Shown piece by piece: positions 8,618 to 17,083 of a stretch of 64,000 bases of DNA. The translations under genes were made by a program, and so were the position numbers. Under the pieces are notes generated by a model. The model was not told where the DNA came from. It saw only the letters and a program-made list of their open reading frames with translations, and searched no databases. Source of the DNA: an uncultured Bacteroides sp. (GTDB lineage Bacteria > Bacteroidota > Bacteroidia > Chitinophagales > Chitinophagaceae); NCBI GenBank assembly GCA_902168085.1, contig CABHOP010000011.1:1-64000 (forward strand). The letters are read 5' to 3'. The stretch's first letter is position 1; each line of letters starts with the position of its first letter.

Positions 8618-9712
8618 ATGTTGGAACAGAAGGATAAGATAAAAGTACTGTATATAGATGATGAGCCTAATAACCTCATCAGTTTCAAAGCATCTTTTCG
8701 CTTTGACTATACAGTGTATGTAGCGAATAATACGGATGAGGCGGTAGTACAGTTGCGCCAGCACCCCGATATCAGCGTAATACTTAGTGACCAGAAGATG
8801 CCGGATAAAACCGGTGTGGAGTTTTTTGAAGAGATAAGAAAAGAATTCCCCAACCCTGTGAGGATATTGATAACCGGTTATGCAGATATCGAGTCTGTAA
8901 TCAATGCCATCAACCGGGGCCATGTTTACCGCTATATCAAAAAGCCATGGTTGGAAGAGGATATAAAATCGTCTATAGAGCAGGCTTACAAATTCTACAT
9001 TACCACAGCCATGCTGGCGGTGAAGAATGATGAATTGCAAAAAGCTTATAACGAGCTGGATAAGTTTGCGTACAGTGCTACGCACGATATGCGCGGGCCT
9101 ATTCTAAGCGTGCTGGGTATAATAGACCTGGCAAAGAATACCGACGATATCAATGAAACCAGGGCCATGCTGGATATGATGGAAAATGCCATGCAGAAAT
9201 TGGATAACTATATTCAGAACCTGCACGACTATTACAGCATTCGCAGGGGTGAAGTGGCCATAGCTGAAATAAACTTTGAAGACACTGTAAAAGATTTGTC
9301 CGATATTTACGAGGTCAGCAGTAAAATGAGCAATGTTCGGTTCGTGAAAACGGTGGATCAGCAGGAAACTTTCAGGTCTGACGATGTTTCATTGAAAATA
9401 ATATTGAACAACCTGCTGTCCAATGCTTTTAAATATCAGCGTAAAGGCAATACGGACAGGCTGGTAGAACTGAAAGTGGAGGTAAGTAAAGGTATGGCAG
9501 TAATAACGGTATCTGATAATGGTATTGGGATACCGGAAAACAGCATCAACCAGATATTCAACATGTTTTACAGGGCTACTAGCGAAGAAGTGGGTTCCGG
9601 CTTTGGCTTGTATAATGTAAAGGATGCATTGGGGAAATTAGGAGGCAAAATAGACGTCTCATCAAAACAAAATGAAGGAACAACTTTTGTAGTAACAATA
9701 CCAAGTAAGTAA
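8618..9712 (+). CDS. Receiver - histidine kinase hybrid (soluble)
   Basis: A cytoplasmic protein with receiver first and kinase second. Receiver: Asp14/Asp15, phospho-Asp58 (VILSDQKMPDKTG), ITGYAD, KKPW. A linker helix leads to a HisKA domain with His156 in FAYSATHDMRGPILSVLG, followed by an ATPase with LLSNAFKYQ, DNGIGIPENSINQIFNMFYR and GSGFGLYNV. The receiver-first order means kinase activity could be switched by phosphate from the upstream 7TMR-DISM kinase. It is 10 bp after that gene and 6 bp before a single receiver gene, giving a three-step relay in one operon. Its receiver is paralogous to the divergent protein at 2354-2815. 364 aa. Confidence 0.92.
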   Translation: MLEQKDKIKVLYIDDEPNNLISFKASFRFDYTVYVANNTDEAVVQLRQHPDISVILSDQKMPDKTGVEFFEEIRKEFPNPVRILITGYADIESVINAINRGHVYRYIKKPWLEEDIKSSIEQAYKFYITTAMLAVKNDELQKAYNELDKFAYSATHDMRGPILSVLGIIDLAKNTDDINETRAMLDMMENAMQKLDNYIQNLHDYYSIRRGEVAIAEINFEDTVKDLSDIYEVSSKMSNVRFVKTVDQQETFRSDDVSLKIILNNLLSNAFKYQRKGNTDRLVELKVEVSKGMAVITVSDNGIGIPENSINQIFNMFYRATSEEVGSGFGLYNVKDALGKLGGKIDVSSKQNEGTTFVVTIPSK

Positions 9713-9717
9713 CACAA

Positions 9718-10113
9718 ATGTCTCAGGAAAAATTGAATTTTATAGTAGTTGATGATAGCAAGCTCGATTGTTTTATTGCTGAGAAGATAATTCAGAATTC
9801 AGGCAGGGCTGAAAAGATCAATACTTTTCAGCAGGCTACAGACGCGTTGGAACATGTTAAGAACCTGCCTTTGCCGCATGGCAAAACCATCATATTTGTG
9901 GATATACAGATGCCGGTGATGAATGGCTTTGAGTTTGTAGAATCTTTTGAAACACTACCGGATGAAACGAGGGAGGCTATTTCTATCTATATGCTTTCAT
10001 CCTCTATTAATGAAAATGATATAGCACGTGTAAGGGGGTATGCTTCGGTAAAACAGTTTCTGAACAAACCGCTAACTAATAACTCGATAGCTATGGTACT
10101 GGAGCAATTCTAA
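9718..10113 (+). CDS. Single-domain response regulator (CheY-like)
   Basis: A 131-aa stand-alone receiver. Acidic residues Asp12/Asp13 (VVDDSKLD), phospho-Asp62 (IIFVDIQMPVMNGFEF), a Ser-rich switch strand (MLSSSINEND) and Lys117 (FLNKPLT) are intact. There is no output domain. It is the last gene of the relay operon and is followed by a strong terminator. By the family pattern in Bacteroidota, such receivers are usual partners of hybrid kinases of the type encoded just upstream. The final target is not encoded here. It is more distant from the other two receivers than they are from each other. Confidence 0.92.
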   Translation: MSQEKLNFIVVDDSKLDCFIAEKIIQNSGRAEKINTFQQATDALEHVKNLPLPHGKTIIFVDIQMPVMNGFEFVESFETLPDETREAISIYMLSSSINENDIARVRGYASVKQFLNKPLTNNSIAMVLEQF

Positions 10114-10134
10114 AAGAAGCAAATAAAATAAGCA

Positions 10135-10160
10135 GGCCGGTCATCCGGCCTTATTTTTTT
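10135..10160 (+). terminator. Terminator of the phosphorelay operon
   Basis: GGCCGG-TCAT-CCGGCC followed by TTATTTTTTT. The T-run overlaps the stop codon of the convergent TraB/GumN gene. Confidence 0.85.
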
Positions 10161-11035
10161 ACTGGTGTTACAGTATAGCCGGCCTTACGCAGCAGGCTGA
10201 TGATGCCCATTTCGCCGGGTAGATGACCGGCACCAACAGCAAAGAAAACGGCGTTCGTATCCATTTTCTCTATCATGCGGGGCACCCATTTTTCATTGCG
10301 CATATCAAGGAAACCACTCAGGTCGATATCCTTTTTGCCCGATTCCTGTATCAACTTGTGCAGTGCCGGCAGGTCTTGCTTTTTATAAGCGTTTATCAAG
10401 GCTTCAAAACTATGCGGGTCTTCCTCAATGCCATTCACAGCCTCCATTATGTCTTTTATTACACTATCTACAGGCAGGTTGTCAAACAGGTCCAGTTGTT
10501 CGCTTACACTTTCAAGGCCAGTAATGTTCTTATTGGTTTTCTGGGCTTCCTGCATAATGTTTGCTTCGTAAGATTCCGGTGTATCGCAACTGGCGCCTTT
10601 AGTAGAAAACAAGGTTAGTAAGGCAATGGGTTTCATCGGCTGGAATACTTCCAGGTCCATACCCAGGCTATCGTGCACATATTTTTCAAGCTTGGCATAG
10701 TCCGCTTCTGAAAAATATTCTTTTAGTGTTTTGCCGTTTTTGTCCATCATGCCGGTTGCCACTTCCATCATCAGCGATGGTTCATCAAGGTCCATCTCAA
10801 AACACACTTCTTTGCAGGCATCAAGGCTCCTTTTCATAGCGGGTGTCCATACATAATCATCATGGCATATAAGATGTATAGTACCAAAGAGGTAAGAAGG
10901 CTGCTTCATTTCCTTACTGCTTATTTTCCAGAGCAATGTTTTTTCTGCAGCAGTAGTACCCGGCTGCGCATACGCATGCAACTGCAGCAATAACAGAAGG
11001 GGGAGGCAGATAAGGAACGTAAAGCTTCGTTTCAT
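10151..11035 (-). CDS. TraB/GumN-family protein, secreted
   Basis: A 294-aa protein with a signal peptide (hydrophobic run then HAYAQ at about 24). The TraB/GumN (Tiki-like) hallmarks are present: SYLFGTIHLI with His54 near the N-terminus, a Glu-rich strand (EVCFEMDLDEP), and a C-terminal FFAVGAGHLPGEMG. Members of this superfamily are related to metal-dependent proteases, but the bacterial substrate is unknown. It starts 3 bp after the ZIP transporter gene, so the two form an operon; metal supply to a periplasmic metalloenzyme is a possible but untested link. Length is normal for the family. Confidence 0.87.
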   Translation of the reverse strand: MKRSFTFLICLPLLLLLQLHAYAQPGTTAAEKTLLWKISSKEMKQPSYLFGTIHLICHDDYVWTPAMKRSLDACKEVCFEMDLDEPSLMMEVATGMMDKNGKTLKEYFSEADYAKLEKYVHDSLGMDLEVFQPMKPIALLTLFSTKGASCDTPESYEANIMQEAQKTNKNITGLESVSEQLDLFDNLPVDSVIKDIMEAVNGIEEDPHSFEALINAYKKQDLPALHKLIQESGKKDIDLSGFLDMRNEKWVPRMIEKMDTNAVFFAVGAGHLPGEMGIISLLRKAGYTVTPVKK

Positions 11036-11038
11036 AAG

Positions 11039-11770
11039 TTACTCGAATAACAGGGTGGCTATGCCTATGCTTACGCCTATTGCCATGGCTACTATCTTTT
11101 GCCAGGTAAGCATATGGTGCTTGGTACCGCTTTCAAAGAATATGGTAGTGGAAATATGGATAAAGGCACCGGCTACTATAGGTATCAATACCATTACCAC
11201 CTGCGACATGGCATAATAATTCGTACCAAGGCTATTCGCTAAAAAGCCGGCAACAGGTGTTATCAAAGAGAAGCCTACGAGCATTATCAAAGCTTTCGAT
11301 TTGCCTTTGGTACTTGCTACCAGTATTGTAGCCAGCATAGCTTCGGGCAGTTTATGTGCAGCTACTGCTAAGTATAAAGATGGCTCTGTAGCCGTTTCTC
11401 GATAGTTAAAACCAAGCGGCAGGCCTTCCATAAAGGCATGTACGGTAAGGCCCAGCAAAATGGATGTGAGCGGCACATGATGGTCGTGCCCGGCAGGATG
11501 TATATGTACATGACCATGTTCAAGGCCGTGTGTGAAACGTTGCAATACTAATTGCAAAAAGAAACCGCCTAAAAGATAAAACCCGGCTTTACCACCCAGT
11601 TCTTCAAATGTTTCGGGCAACAGGTGCAAAAACGTTATGCTCAACAGGAATGAACCCGAAAAGGCAAGTAGCAAATGCATGCGTCTATCGTCCAGCCCTT
11701 TCATCCATAGAGGAATGCTACCACCTATAAATGTGATGATAAACAATAAAATACCGTAATAAACCTGCAT
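11039..11770 (-). CDS. ZIP-family divalent metal transporter
   Basis: Inner-membrane zinc/iron-type uptake carrier, 243 aa. The membrane spans begin directly at MQVYYGILLFIITFIGG. A His-rich loop (HGLEHGHVHIHPAGHDHH) lies between spans 3 and 4, and the metal-site helices carry HAFMEGLPLG and AAHKLPEAM, the two canonical H-x-x-x-E motifs. The ORF track extends 130 codons further upstream, but that extension runs through the divergent YqgE gene and lacks coding character, so I place the start at 11770. A perfect minus-strand -7 box lies at 11848-11855. It is followed by the TraB/GumN gene with a 3-bp gap. Metal specificity cannot be read from sequence. Confidence 0.9.
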   Translation of the reverse strand: MQVYYGILLFIITFIGGSIPLWMKGLDDRRMHLLLAFSGSFLLSITFLHLLPETFEELGGKAGFYLLGGFFLQLVLQRFTHGLEHGHVHIHPAGHDHHVPLTSILLGLTVHAFMEGLPLGFNYRETATEPSLYLAVAAHKLPEAMLATILVASTKGKSKALIMLVGFSLITPVAGFLANSLGTNYYAMSQVVMVLIPIVAGAFIHISTTIFFESGTKHHMLTWQKIVAMAIGVSIGIATLLFE

Positions 11771-11847
11771 GCTACTTCTCGTTGGGGTGATCTGGACTGG
11801 TAAATGTAAGCCATTTCTTAACATTACAGCCCGGCAATTGAATTTTG

Positions 11848-11855
11848 CAAAAATA
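11848..11855 (-). promoter_or_regulatory. -7 promoter box for the ZIP-TraB operon
   Basis: TATTTTTG on the minus strand is a perfect TAnnTTTG, giving a leader of about 70 nt before 11770. It lies in the short divergent region shared with the YqgE gene. Confidence 0.55.
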
Positions 11856-11881
11856 CGTGTTTGTGTTATATTTATAAGGCA

Positions 11882-12463
11882 ATGGATTTTCTGAATATAC
11901 CAAAGCAAGAGGATATAAGACTGAAAACTGCCGGACAATTGCTGGTGGCTGAGCCGTTTTTGAGCGATCCTAACTTTTCCCGGGCTACAGTGCTGCTTTG
12001 CGACCATAGCGAAAAAGGGACAATAGGCTTTGTTATTAACAGGATCACTGACTTTAACCTGGAAGATCTGCTGCCTGAAATAGCGGTGCCTGCTATACCC
12101 ATATACACAGGTGGGCCGGTGCAGGCAGATACCATGCACATGCTGCACCGCATACCCCATTTGCTGGGCGGACAGGAGGTATGTCCCGGAATTTATTGGG
12201 GTGGGGCATTTGAAGCACTGAAAGATGCACTGATAAATAATACCTGCAATACAGATGATGTAAAGCTGTTATTGGGTTATTCCGGTTGGTCGGAAGGGCA
12301 GCTGGATACGGAAATGAAACAGGGTTCGTGGTATGTGGCAGAACCCAGCATTTCATTACTATTCGAAACCGATACCGCACAAATATGGCAGGATGCCATA
12401 CGTTCATTAGGTGCTGATTACACGCACCTGGTAAACCTGCCTGTGAATCCGCAGCTTAATTAA
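11882..12463 (+). CDS. YqgE/AlgH family protein
   Basis: A 193-aa cytoplasmic protein of the YqgE/AlgH (UPF0301) family. Recognisable segments are AGQLLVAEPFLSDPNFSRATVLLCDHSEKGTIGFVIN near the N-terminus, then IYTGGPVQADTMHMLHR and LLGYSGWSEGQLDTEMKQGSW. The molecular function of the family is not established. I start at ATG 11882 rather than 11861, because conserved sequence begins at DFLNIPKQEDIR and the upstream codons overlap the promoter region. It is divergent from the ZIP operon and lies upstream of the lipoprotein-uvrC pair. Confidence 0.9.
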   Translation: MDFLNIPKQEDIRLKTAGQLLVAEPFLSDPNFSRATVLLCDHSEKGTIGFVINRITDFNLEDLLPEIAVPAIPIYTGGPVQADTMHMLHRIPHLLGGQEVCPGIYWGGAFEALKDALINNTCNTDDVKLLLGYSGWSEGQLDTEMKQGSWYVAEPSISLLFETDTAQIWQDAIRSLGADYTHLVNLPVNPQLN

Positions 12464-12509
12464 TTATTATTTTTATCACCCCATGCCGTTTTATTAACTT
12501 AGCAAGCCT

Positions 12510-13094
12510 ATGTTATTCAAATCCCGTCTTTCTGTTTTATTGGTAAGTTTCCTGTTTGTAGTTGCTGCTTGTGGCAACAAGAAACAAAAAGAAACACCGC
12601 AACCTGATGCATCCGAAGGCACTTATTTTTCTATACGCCAGTTTGTATCAGACCAATGGGAAACGTTTCACGGACAGCCCTTTGCTATAGCCAAGATAGT
12701 AACGGTGAACGGCAAGACGGACAGCATTATGACCAATGCCGATAAGCTGGATTGGGGTAGTATATTTAAAATATTTTTTGCCACAGACATCAGTGATCCG
12801 AAGTTTCTGGGTAAGTACGATTTTTCACAGTTTGCAGACGATGCTACCGCCAGCAATAACTATTACTACGAGGCTAAAGAACCGGACTTGTTTACCCGCA
12901 AGTTGCACATTATATCAGACGATGTGACAAACAAAATAAAGTCGATATATATAGAAACCGATCAGAAAACAAAATGGGGATCGCGCATACAAAGGTTGTT
13001 TTATATACCTGTTAAAACCATCAGCATACAGGAATTTGAATCTACCACTAACGGCGATAAGAAAGAATTGAGAGTTGAGTACAGATTTATGTAG
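12510..13094 (+). CDS. Lipoprotein of unknown function
   Basis: A 194-aa lipoprotein with signal LLVSFLFVVAAC; the lipobox cysteine is Cys21. The mature part has a Lys/Pro linker and then a mostly beta domain (SIRQFVSDQWETFHGQPFAI, IYIETDQKTKWGSRIQRLFYIP, ELRVEYRF). I do not recognise the domain. The stop codon TAG is directly followed by the uvrC ATG, with no intervening base, so translation of uvrC is probably coupled to this gene. That is odd for a DNA repair gene and may simply reflect genome packing. A near-consensus TAACTTAG box lies just upstream of its start. Confidence 0.85.
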   Translation: MLFKSRLSVLLVSFLFVVAACGNKKQKETPQPDASEGTYFSIRQFVSDQWETFHGQPFAIAKIVTVNGKTDSIMTNADKLDWGSIFKIFFATDISDPKFLGKYDFSQFADDATASNNYYYEAKEPDLFTRKLHIISDDVTNKIKSIYIETDQKTKWGSRIQRLFYIPVKTISIQEFESTTNGDKKELRVEYRFM

Positions 13095-14927
13095 ATGACA
13101 AAAGAACAGTTTAGTAAAATAGTATCTTCTATACCACATCAGCCCGGCTGTTATAAATACTACGACGAGCATAGTGAATTATTATATGTAGGTAAAGCAA
13201 AAGACCTGCGAAAACGGGTTAGTTCCTATTTCAATAAAACGGTAGATAATTACAAAACCCGCAGGCTGGTTACGCTTATCAACCATATCGACTTTACCGT
13301 TACCAATAATGAGCATGATGCCTTCCTGCTCGAAAATTCACTTATCAAGCACTATCAGCCAAGGTTCAATATAGACCTGAAGGATGATAAGTCTTACCCC
13401 TACATTGTTATAAAGAAAGAGCCATTCCCTCGTGTGTTCCTTACACGCAGGGTGATACGTGATGGTTCTGAATACCTGGGCCCTTTTACCGGTGTTGCCA
13501 GGGTGCGCGAACTGTTGGGGCTGATAAAACAAAACATCCCGCTACGCACCTGCAACCTAAACTTATCGCCGGCAAACATTGCTAAAGGGAAGTTTAAAGT
13601 ATGCCTTGAGTATCACCTGGGAAATTGTAAAGGCCCTTGTGAGGGGCTGCAAACAGAACAAGACTATGCAGACAACCTGATACAGGTAAGGCATATACTG
13701 AAAGGGAATACTGGTGAGGTTATCAAGTATCTGAAAGATGAAATGATGCAAATGGCATCTGATATGCAGTTTGAAAAGGCCGGAATATTCAAACAAAAGA
13801 TTGATGACCTGCAACGGTATCAGAGCCGTTCAGCAGTTGTCAGTTCTCACCTCGGCAACCTGGATGTAGCCACCATCATCAGTGATGAAGCGAATGCTTA
13901 TGTCAATTATATGATGGTGAGCAATGGCAGTATCATCTATGCTAAGACATTGCAGGTAGAAAAGAAACTGGAAGAAGAAGATGCGGACATATTAGCATTG
14001 GCATTGGATAAAATGCGTACCACCTTTCAAAGCAATGCCACCGAAATAGTAGTACCTTTTGAAATAGATGTAACCGATGAATCTTTAAAAGTGACCGTGC
14101 CTAAAGCCGGGGATAAAAAAAAGCTGCTGGAGCTAAGCTATAAGAATGCGGAAATAACCCAGCAGGATGAAAAACGTAAAGACCTGCTGCTGATAGGGGA
14201 GGCCGCTAAACAAAATGCATCGGTAGTGCTGGAAGAGCTGCAAGATGCCTTGCAACTGATAGAATTGCCGGAACATATTGAATGTTTTGATAACTCCAAC
14301 TTCCAGGGGGCCTATCCGGTTGCCGCCATGGTGTGCTTTAAGCACGGGCAACCGTCAAAGAAAGATTACAGGCATTATCACATCAAAACCGTAGAGGGTA
14401 TTAACGACTTTGCCTCCATGTCGGAAGTTGTGTACAGGCGCTATAAAAGATTGCTGGAAGAAAAAGCGCCACTACCACAACTGGTGATAATAGATGGTGG
14501 CAAGGGACAACTGGGTGCAGCACTGGAAAGTATAGAAAAACTGGGCCTTACCGGCAGAATGACCATAGTGGGCCTGGCAAAACGTGAAGAGTCTATCTTC
14601 TTCCCCGGCGATAGTGAACCGCTACAATTGCCATATGACAGCCCGGCCCATTTACTGATAAGACGGATACGTGACGAGGTGCACCGGTTTGGCATAACGT
14701 TCCATAGGCAAACACGCAGCAAAGGCACTTTTAAAAATGAACTGGAAGGCATACAAGGCATAGGCGAGAAAACAGCCACGGAACTACTCCGCGAATTTCG
14801 TTCTGTAAAAAATATAAAGACGCTTACCGAGCGCGAACTGACCCGCGTTATCGGGGCCTCTAAAGCGCGTATCGTGTGGAGTTATTTTCATGCTAATGAA
14901 GGCGACCCCACAGCGCCGGATGCTTAA
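13095..14927 (+). CDS. uvrC: Excinuclease ABC subunit C
   Basis: Nucleotide-excision repair endonuclease that makes the 3' and 5' incisions after UvrAB loading. 610 aa, full length. It has the GIY-YIG nuclease (PGCYKYYDEHSELLYVGKAK), a UVR motif for UvrB contact at about 210-240 (MQFEKAGIFKQKIDDL), the RNase H-like 5' nuclease (ECFDNSNFQGAYPVAAMV, with LVIIDGGKGQL) and C-terminal helix-hairpin-helix (LEGIQGIGEKTATELL). It starts immediately after the lipoprotein stop. All catalytic blocks look intact. Confidence 0.97.
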   Translation: MTKEQFSKIVSSIPHQPGCYKYYDEHSELLYVGKAKDLRKRVSSYFNKTVDNYKTRRLVTLINHIDFTVTNNEHDAFLLENSLIKHYQPRFNIDLKDDKSYPYIVIKKEPFPRVFLTRRVIRDGSEYLGPFTGVARVRELLGLIKQNIPLRTCNLNLSPANIAKGKFKVCLEYHLGNCKGPCEGLQTEQDYADNLIQVRHILKGNTGEVIKYLKDEMMQMASDMQFEKAGIFKQKIDDLQRYQSRSAVVSSHLGNLDVATIISDEANAYVNYMMVSNGSIIYAKTLQVEKKLEEEDADILALALDKMRTTFQSNATEIVVPFEIDVTDESLKVTVPKAGDKKKLLELSYKNAEITQQDEKRKDLLLIGEAAKQNASVVLEELQDALQLIELPEHIECFDNSNFQGAYPVAAMVCFKHGQPSKKDYRHYHIKTVEGINDFASMSEVVYRRYKRLLEEKAPLPQLVIIDGGKGQLGAALESIEKLGLTGRMTIVGLAKREESIFFPGDSEPLQLPYDSPAHLLIRRIRDEVHRFGITFHRQTRSKGTFKNELEGIQGIGEKTATELLREFRSVKNIKTLTERELTRVIGASKARIVWSYFHANEGDPTAPDA

Positions 14928-14976
14928 TGATAGCCGCCTTTGTGATTTTGGTCACTTTTACCCTGTTATTTAGAGC

Positions 14977-14984
14977 TATCTTTG
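14977..14984 (+). promoter_or_regulatory. -7 promoter box for the DUF983 gene
   Basis: TATCTTTG is a perfect TAnnTTTG and ends 17 bases before the ATG at 15002. A TTTG at 14947 lies upstream, but at a spacing longer than the usual -33 distance. Confidence 0.6.
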
Positions 14985-15001
14985 CGTAAAAGAGTTTTTA
15001 G

Positions 15002-15412
15002 ATGTCTACACAGAAGCCGGCGTTAGTGCCAAGCATGCTAAAAGGTAAATGTCCGAATTGCCGCAAAGGAAATATGTACACCAATAAAAGTGTATTTCCA
15101 TTGGGCAAAATGATGGATATGCCTGAACGCTGCCCGGTATGTGGCCAGAAATATGAATTGGAGGTTGGTTTTTATTATGGAACAGGTTATGTAAGCTATG
15201 CGTTATCAGTAGGGCTTTTCTTTTTCAACCTGGTATGGTACTGGCTTATTTTTGGCCTGTCTTACCAGGATTACAGCATTTTTTACTATCTCATTACCAG
15301 TATCATTATTGTTATCGTGCTGCAGCCGTGGCTGATGCGCTTTTCACGTGTGTTATACTTATATATGTTTGTGAAGTATGGTAAGGGTGCTACACTTAAG
15401 ACAGAAGAGTAA
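15002..15412 (+). CDS. DUF983 family membrane protein
   Basis: A 136-aa inner-membrane protein. The N-terminus holds a zinc-ribbon-like pair of motifs, KGKCPNCRKGNMY and PERCPVCGQKYELE, followed by two or three membrane spans (SYALSVGLFFFNLVWYWLIF and YYLITSIIIVIVLQPWLM). This arrangement is the DUF983 family, common in Bacteroidota and Alphaproteobacteria. Function is unknown. It has its own promoter and precedes accC by 49 bp. Confidence 0.9.
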   Translation: MSTQKPALVPSMLKGKCPNCRKGNMYTNKSVFPLGKMMDMPERCPVCGQKYELEVGFYYGTGYVSYALSVGLFFFNLVWYWLIFGLSYQDYSIFYYLITSIIIVIVLQPWLMRFSRVLYLYMFVKYGKGATLKTEE

Positions 15413-15461
15413 TACCTCCATTTATACAAACATTTGCATCTATCCACTATCTTAGCAGCTT

Positions 15462-16943
15462 ATGCATAAAATATTGGTAGCCAATCGTGGCGAAATTGCT
15501 CTGCGCGTTATGCGCACTGCCAGGGAAATGAATATTAAAACCGTGGCAGTATACTCAGAAGCGGACAGGAACATGCCATTTGTGCGTTATGCAGACGAAG
15601 CCGTATGTATTGGCCCTGCACCATCTGCACAGTCTTACCTGAGGGCCGATAAAATAATAGAAGTAGCCAAACAAACGGGAGCCGATGCCATCCATCCGGG
15701 TTATGGCTTCCTGAGTGAGAATGCAGGCTTTTCAAAAGCTGTGAGCGATGCCGGTTTGATATTCATAGGTCCTTCTGCCCGTTCTATAGAAATGATGGGT
15801 AGCAAGATAGCCGCCAAACAGGCTGCTAAAAAATTCAATGTACCAATGGTGCCCGGTACGGAAGACCCTGTAAAGGATGCTGCCGAGGCAAAAGAGATAG
15901 CTACCCGTATAGGTTTTCCCATACTCATCAAAGCATCGGCCGGTGGTGGTGGTAAGGGTATGCGTGTAGTAAATAACGAAGGCGAGCTGGAAGAGCAAAT
16001 GCGCATGGCAAAAAGCGAAGCCATGAGCGCGTTTGGCGATGATGCCGTTTTTATAGAAAAATATGTGGGTGCACCACGTCATATAGAGATTCAGCTTTTA
16101 GGCGATCAGCATGGTAACTATGTGTACCTGTTTGAAAGGGAGTGTTCTATTCAGCGCCGTCACCAGAAACTGATAGAAGAAGCGCCATCCAGCTGCCTGA
16201 CAGCGGATATACGCAAGGCTATGGGTGAAAGTGCTGTAGCAGTAGCGCGTTCTTGTAATTACTATGGTGCCGGTACGGTTGAGTTCCTTGTAGATGAAAA
16301 CCTTAACTACTACTTCCTGGAGATGAACACCCGTCTGCAGGTGGAACACTGTGTAACAGAAATGATAACAGGCATCGACCTGGTGAAGGAACAGATAAAA
16401 GTTGCAAGGGGAGAAAAGCTGTCATTTGGCCAGGATGATTTGAAGATGAACGGACACTCGCTGGAATTGCGTGTATGTGCAGAAGATCCGATGAACAACT
16501 TTTTGCCGGATACCGGTAAGCTGGAGATGTATCAGCCACCCAAAGGGCCGGGTGTACGCGTAGATGATGGTTATGAGCAAGGTCAGGATATTCCTATATT
16601 TTATGACCCAATGATAGCTAAACTGGTAGTGCACGCATCTACGCGCGAGGAAGCGATAGACCGCCTGTGCCGTGCTGTAGATGAATATTATATCAAGGGT
16701 ATACAAACCACGCTGAGTTTTGGTAAGTGGGCTGTGCAGACAGAACCATTCCGCTCAGGGAACTTTGATACAAAGTTTATTGAGAAGTATTTCAAACCGG
16801 AATACCTGGTAGAAGATAATGCTGATAGTGAAGCAGTTGCCGCTTTACTGGCATCTGTAGTATGGAACAAGGAAAAGAAGCCAACAGGGGTAACAAATTC
16901 TACAAACGGGCATATGCCAAACTGGAAACTGAGAAGGAAATAA
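15462..16943 (+). CDS. accC: Biotin carboxylase (acetyl-CoA carboxylase subunit)
   Basis: Carboxylates the biotin of the carrier protein using ATP and bicarbonate; first step of malonyl-CoA synthesis, or of a related acyl-CoA carboxylase. N-terminal biotin carboxylase domain HKILVANRGEIALRVMRTAR, ATP-grasp loop ASAGGGGKGMRVV, and the catalytic EMNTRLQVEH. 493 aa, about 40 longer than E. coli AccC, with the extra residues forming a hydrophilic C-terminal tail. No accB or carboxyltransferase gene lies nearby, so the carrier partner is elsewhere. A near-consensus TATCTTAG box is at 15448. Confidence 0.95.
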   Translation: MHKILVANRGEIALRVMRTAREMNIKTVAVYSEADRNMPFVRYADEAVCIGPAPSAQSYLRADKIIEVAKQTGADAIHPGYGFLSENAGFSKAVSDAGLIFIGPSARSIEMMGSKIAAKQAAKKFNVPMVPGTEDPVKDAAEAKEIATRIGFPILIKASAGGGGKGMRVVNNEGELEEQMRMAKSEAMSAFGDDAVFIEKYVGAPRHIEIQLLGDQHGNYVYLFERECSIQRRHQKLIEEAPSSCLTADIRKAMGESAVAVARSCNYYGAGTVEFLVDENLNYYFLEMNTRLQVEHCVTEMITGIDLVKEQIKVARGEKLSFGQDDLKMNGHSLELRVCAEDPMNNFLPDTGKLEMYQPPKGPGVRVDDGYEQGQDIPIFYDPMIAKLVVHASTREEAIDRLCRAVDEYYIKGIQTTLSFGKWAVQTEPFRSGNFDTKFIEKYFKPEYLVEDNADSEAVAALLASVVWNKEKKPTGVTNSTNGHMPNWKLRRK

Positions 16944-16973
16944 TGTATTCAGTTATCCATAACTAATTCATAT

Positions 16974-17002
16974 AAAGCGCCTTCGGGCGCTTTTGTTTTT
17001 TC
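16974..17002 (+). terminator. Terminator after accC
   Basis: AAAGCGCC-TTC-GGGCGCTTTT hairpin followed by GTTTTTTC. Confidence 0.8.
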
Positions 17003-17083
17003 TTAACAGTATGCATGCGCTTTTGGTAGCATACTTGTATTTATTTGAATGAGAAAGATAGTTGAATTTTAAAATGAGATGTT

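Noticed and set aside
11771-12160. 130-codon N-terminal extension of the ZIP transporter ORF
   Set aside because: It runs antisense through the YqgE gene and lacks membrane or domain character; the transporter begins at MQVYYG.
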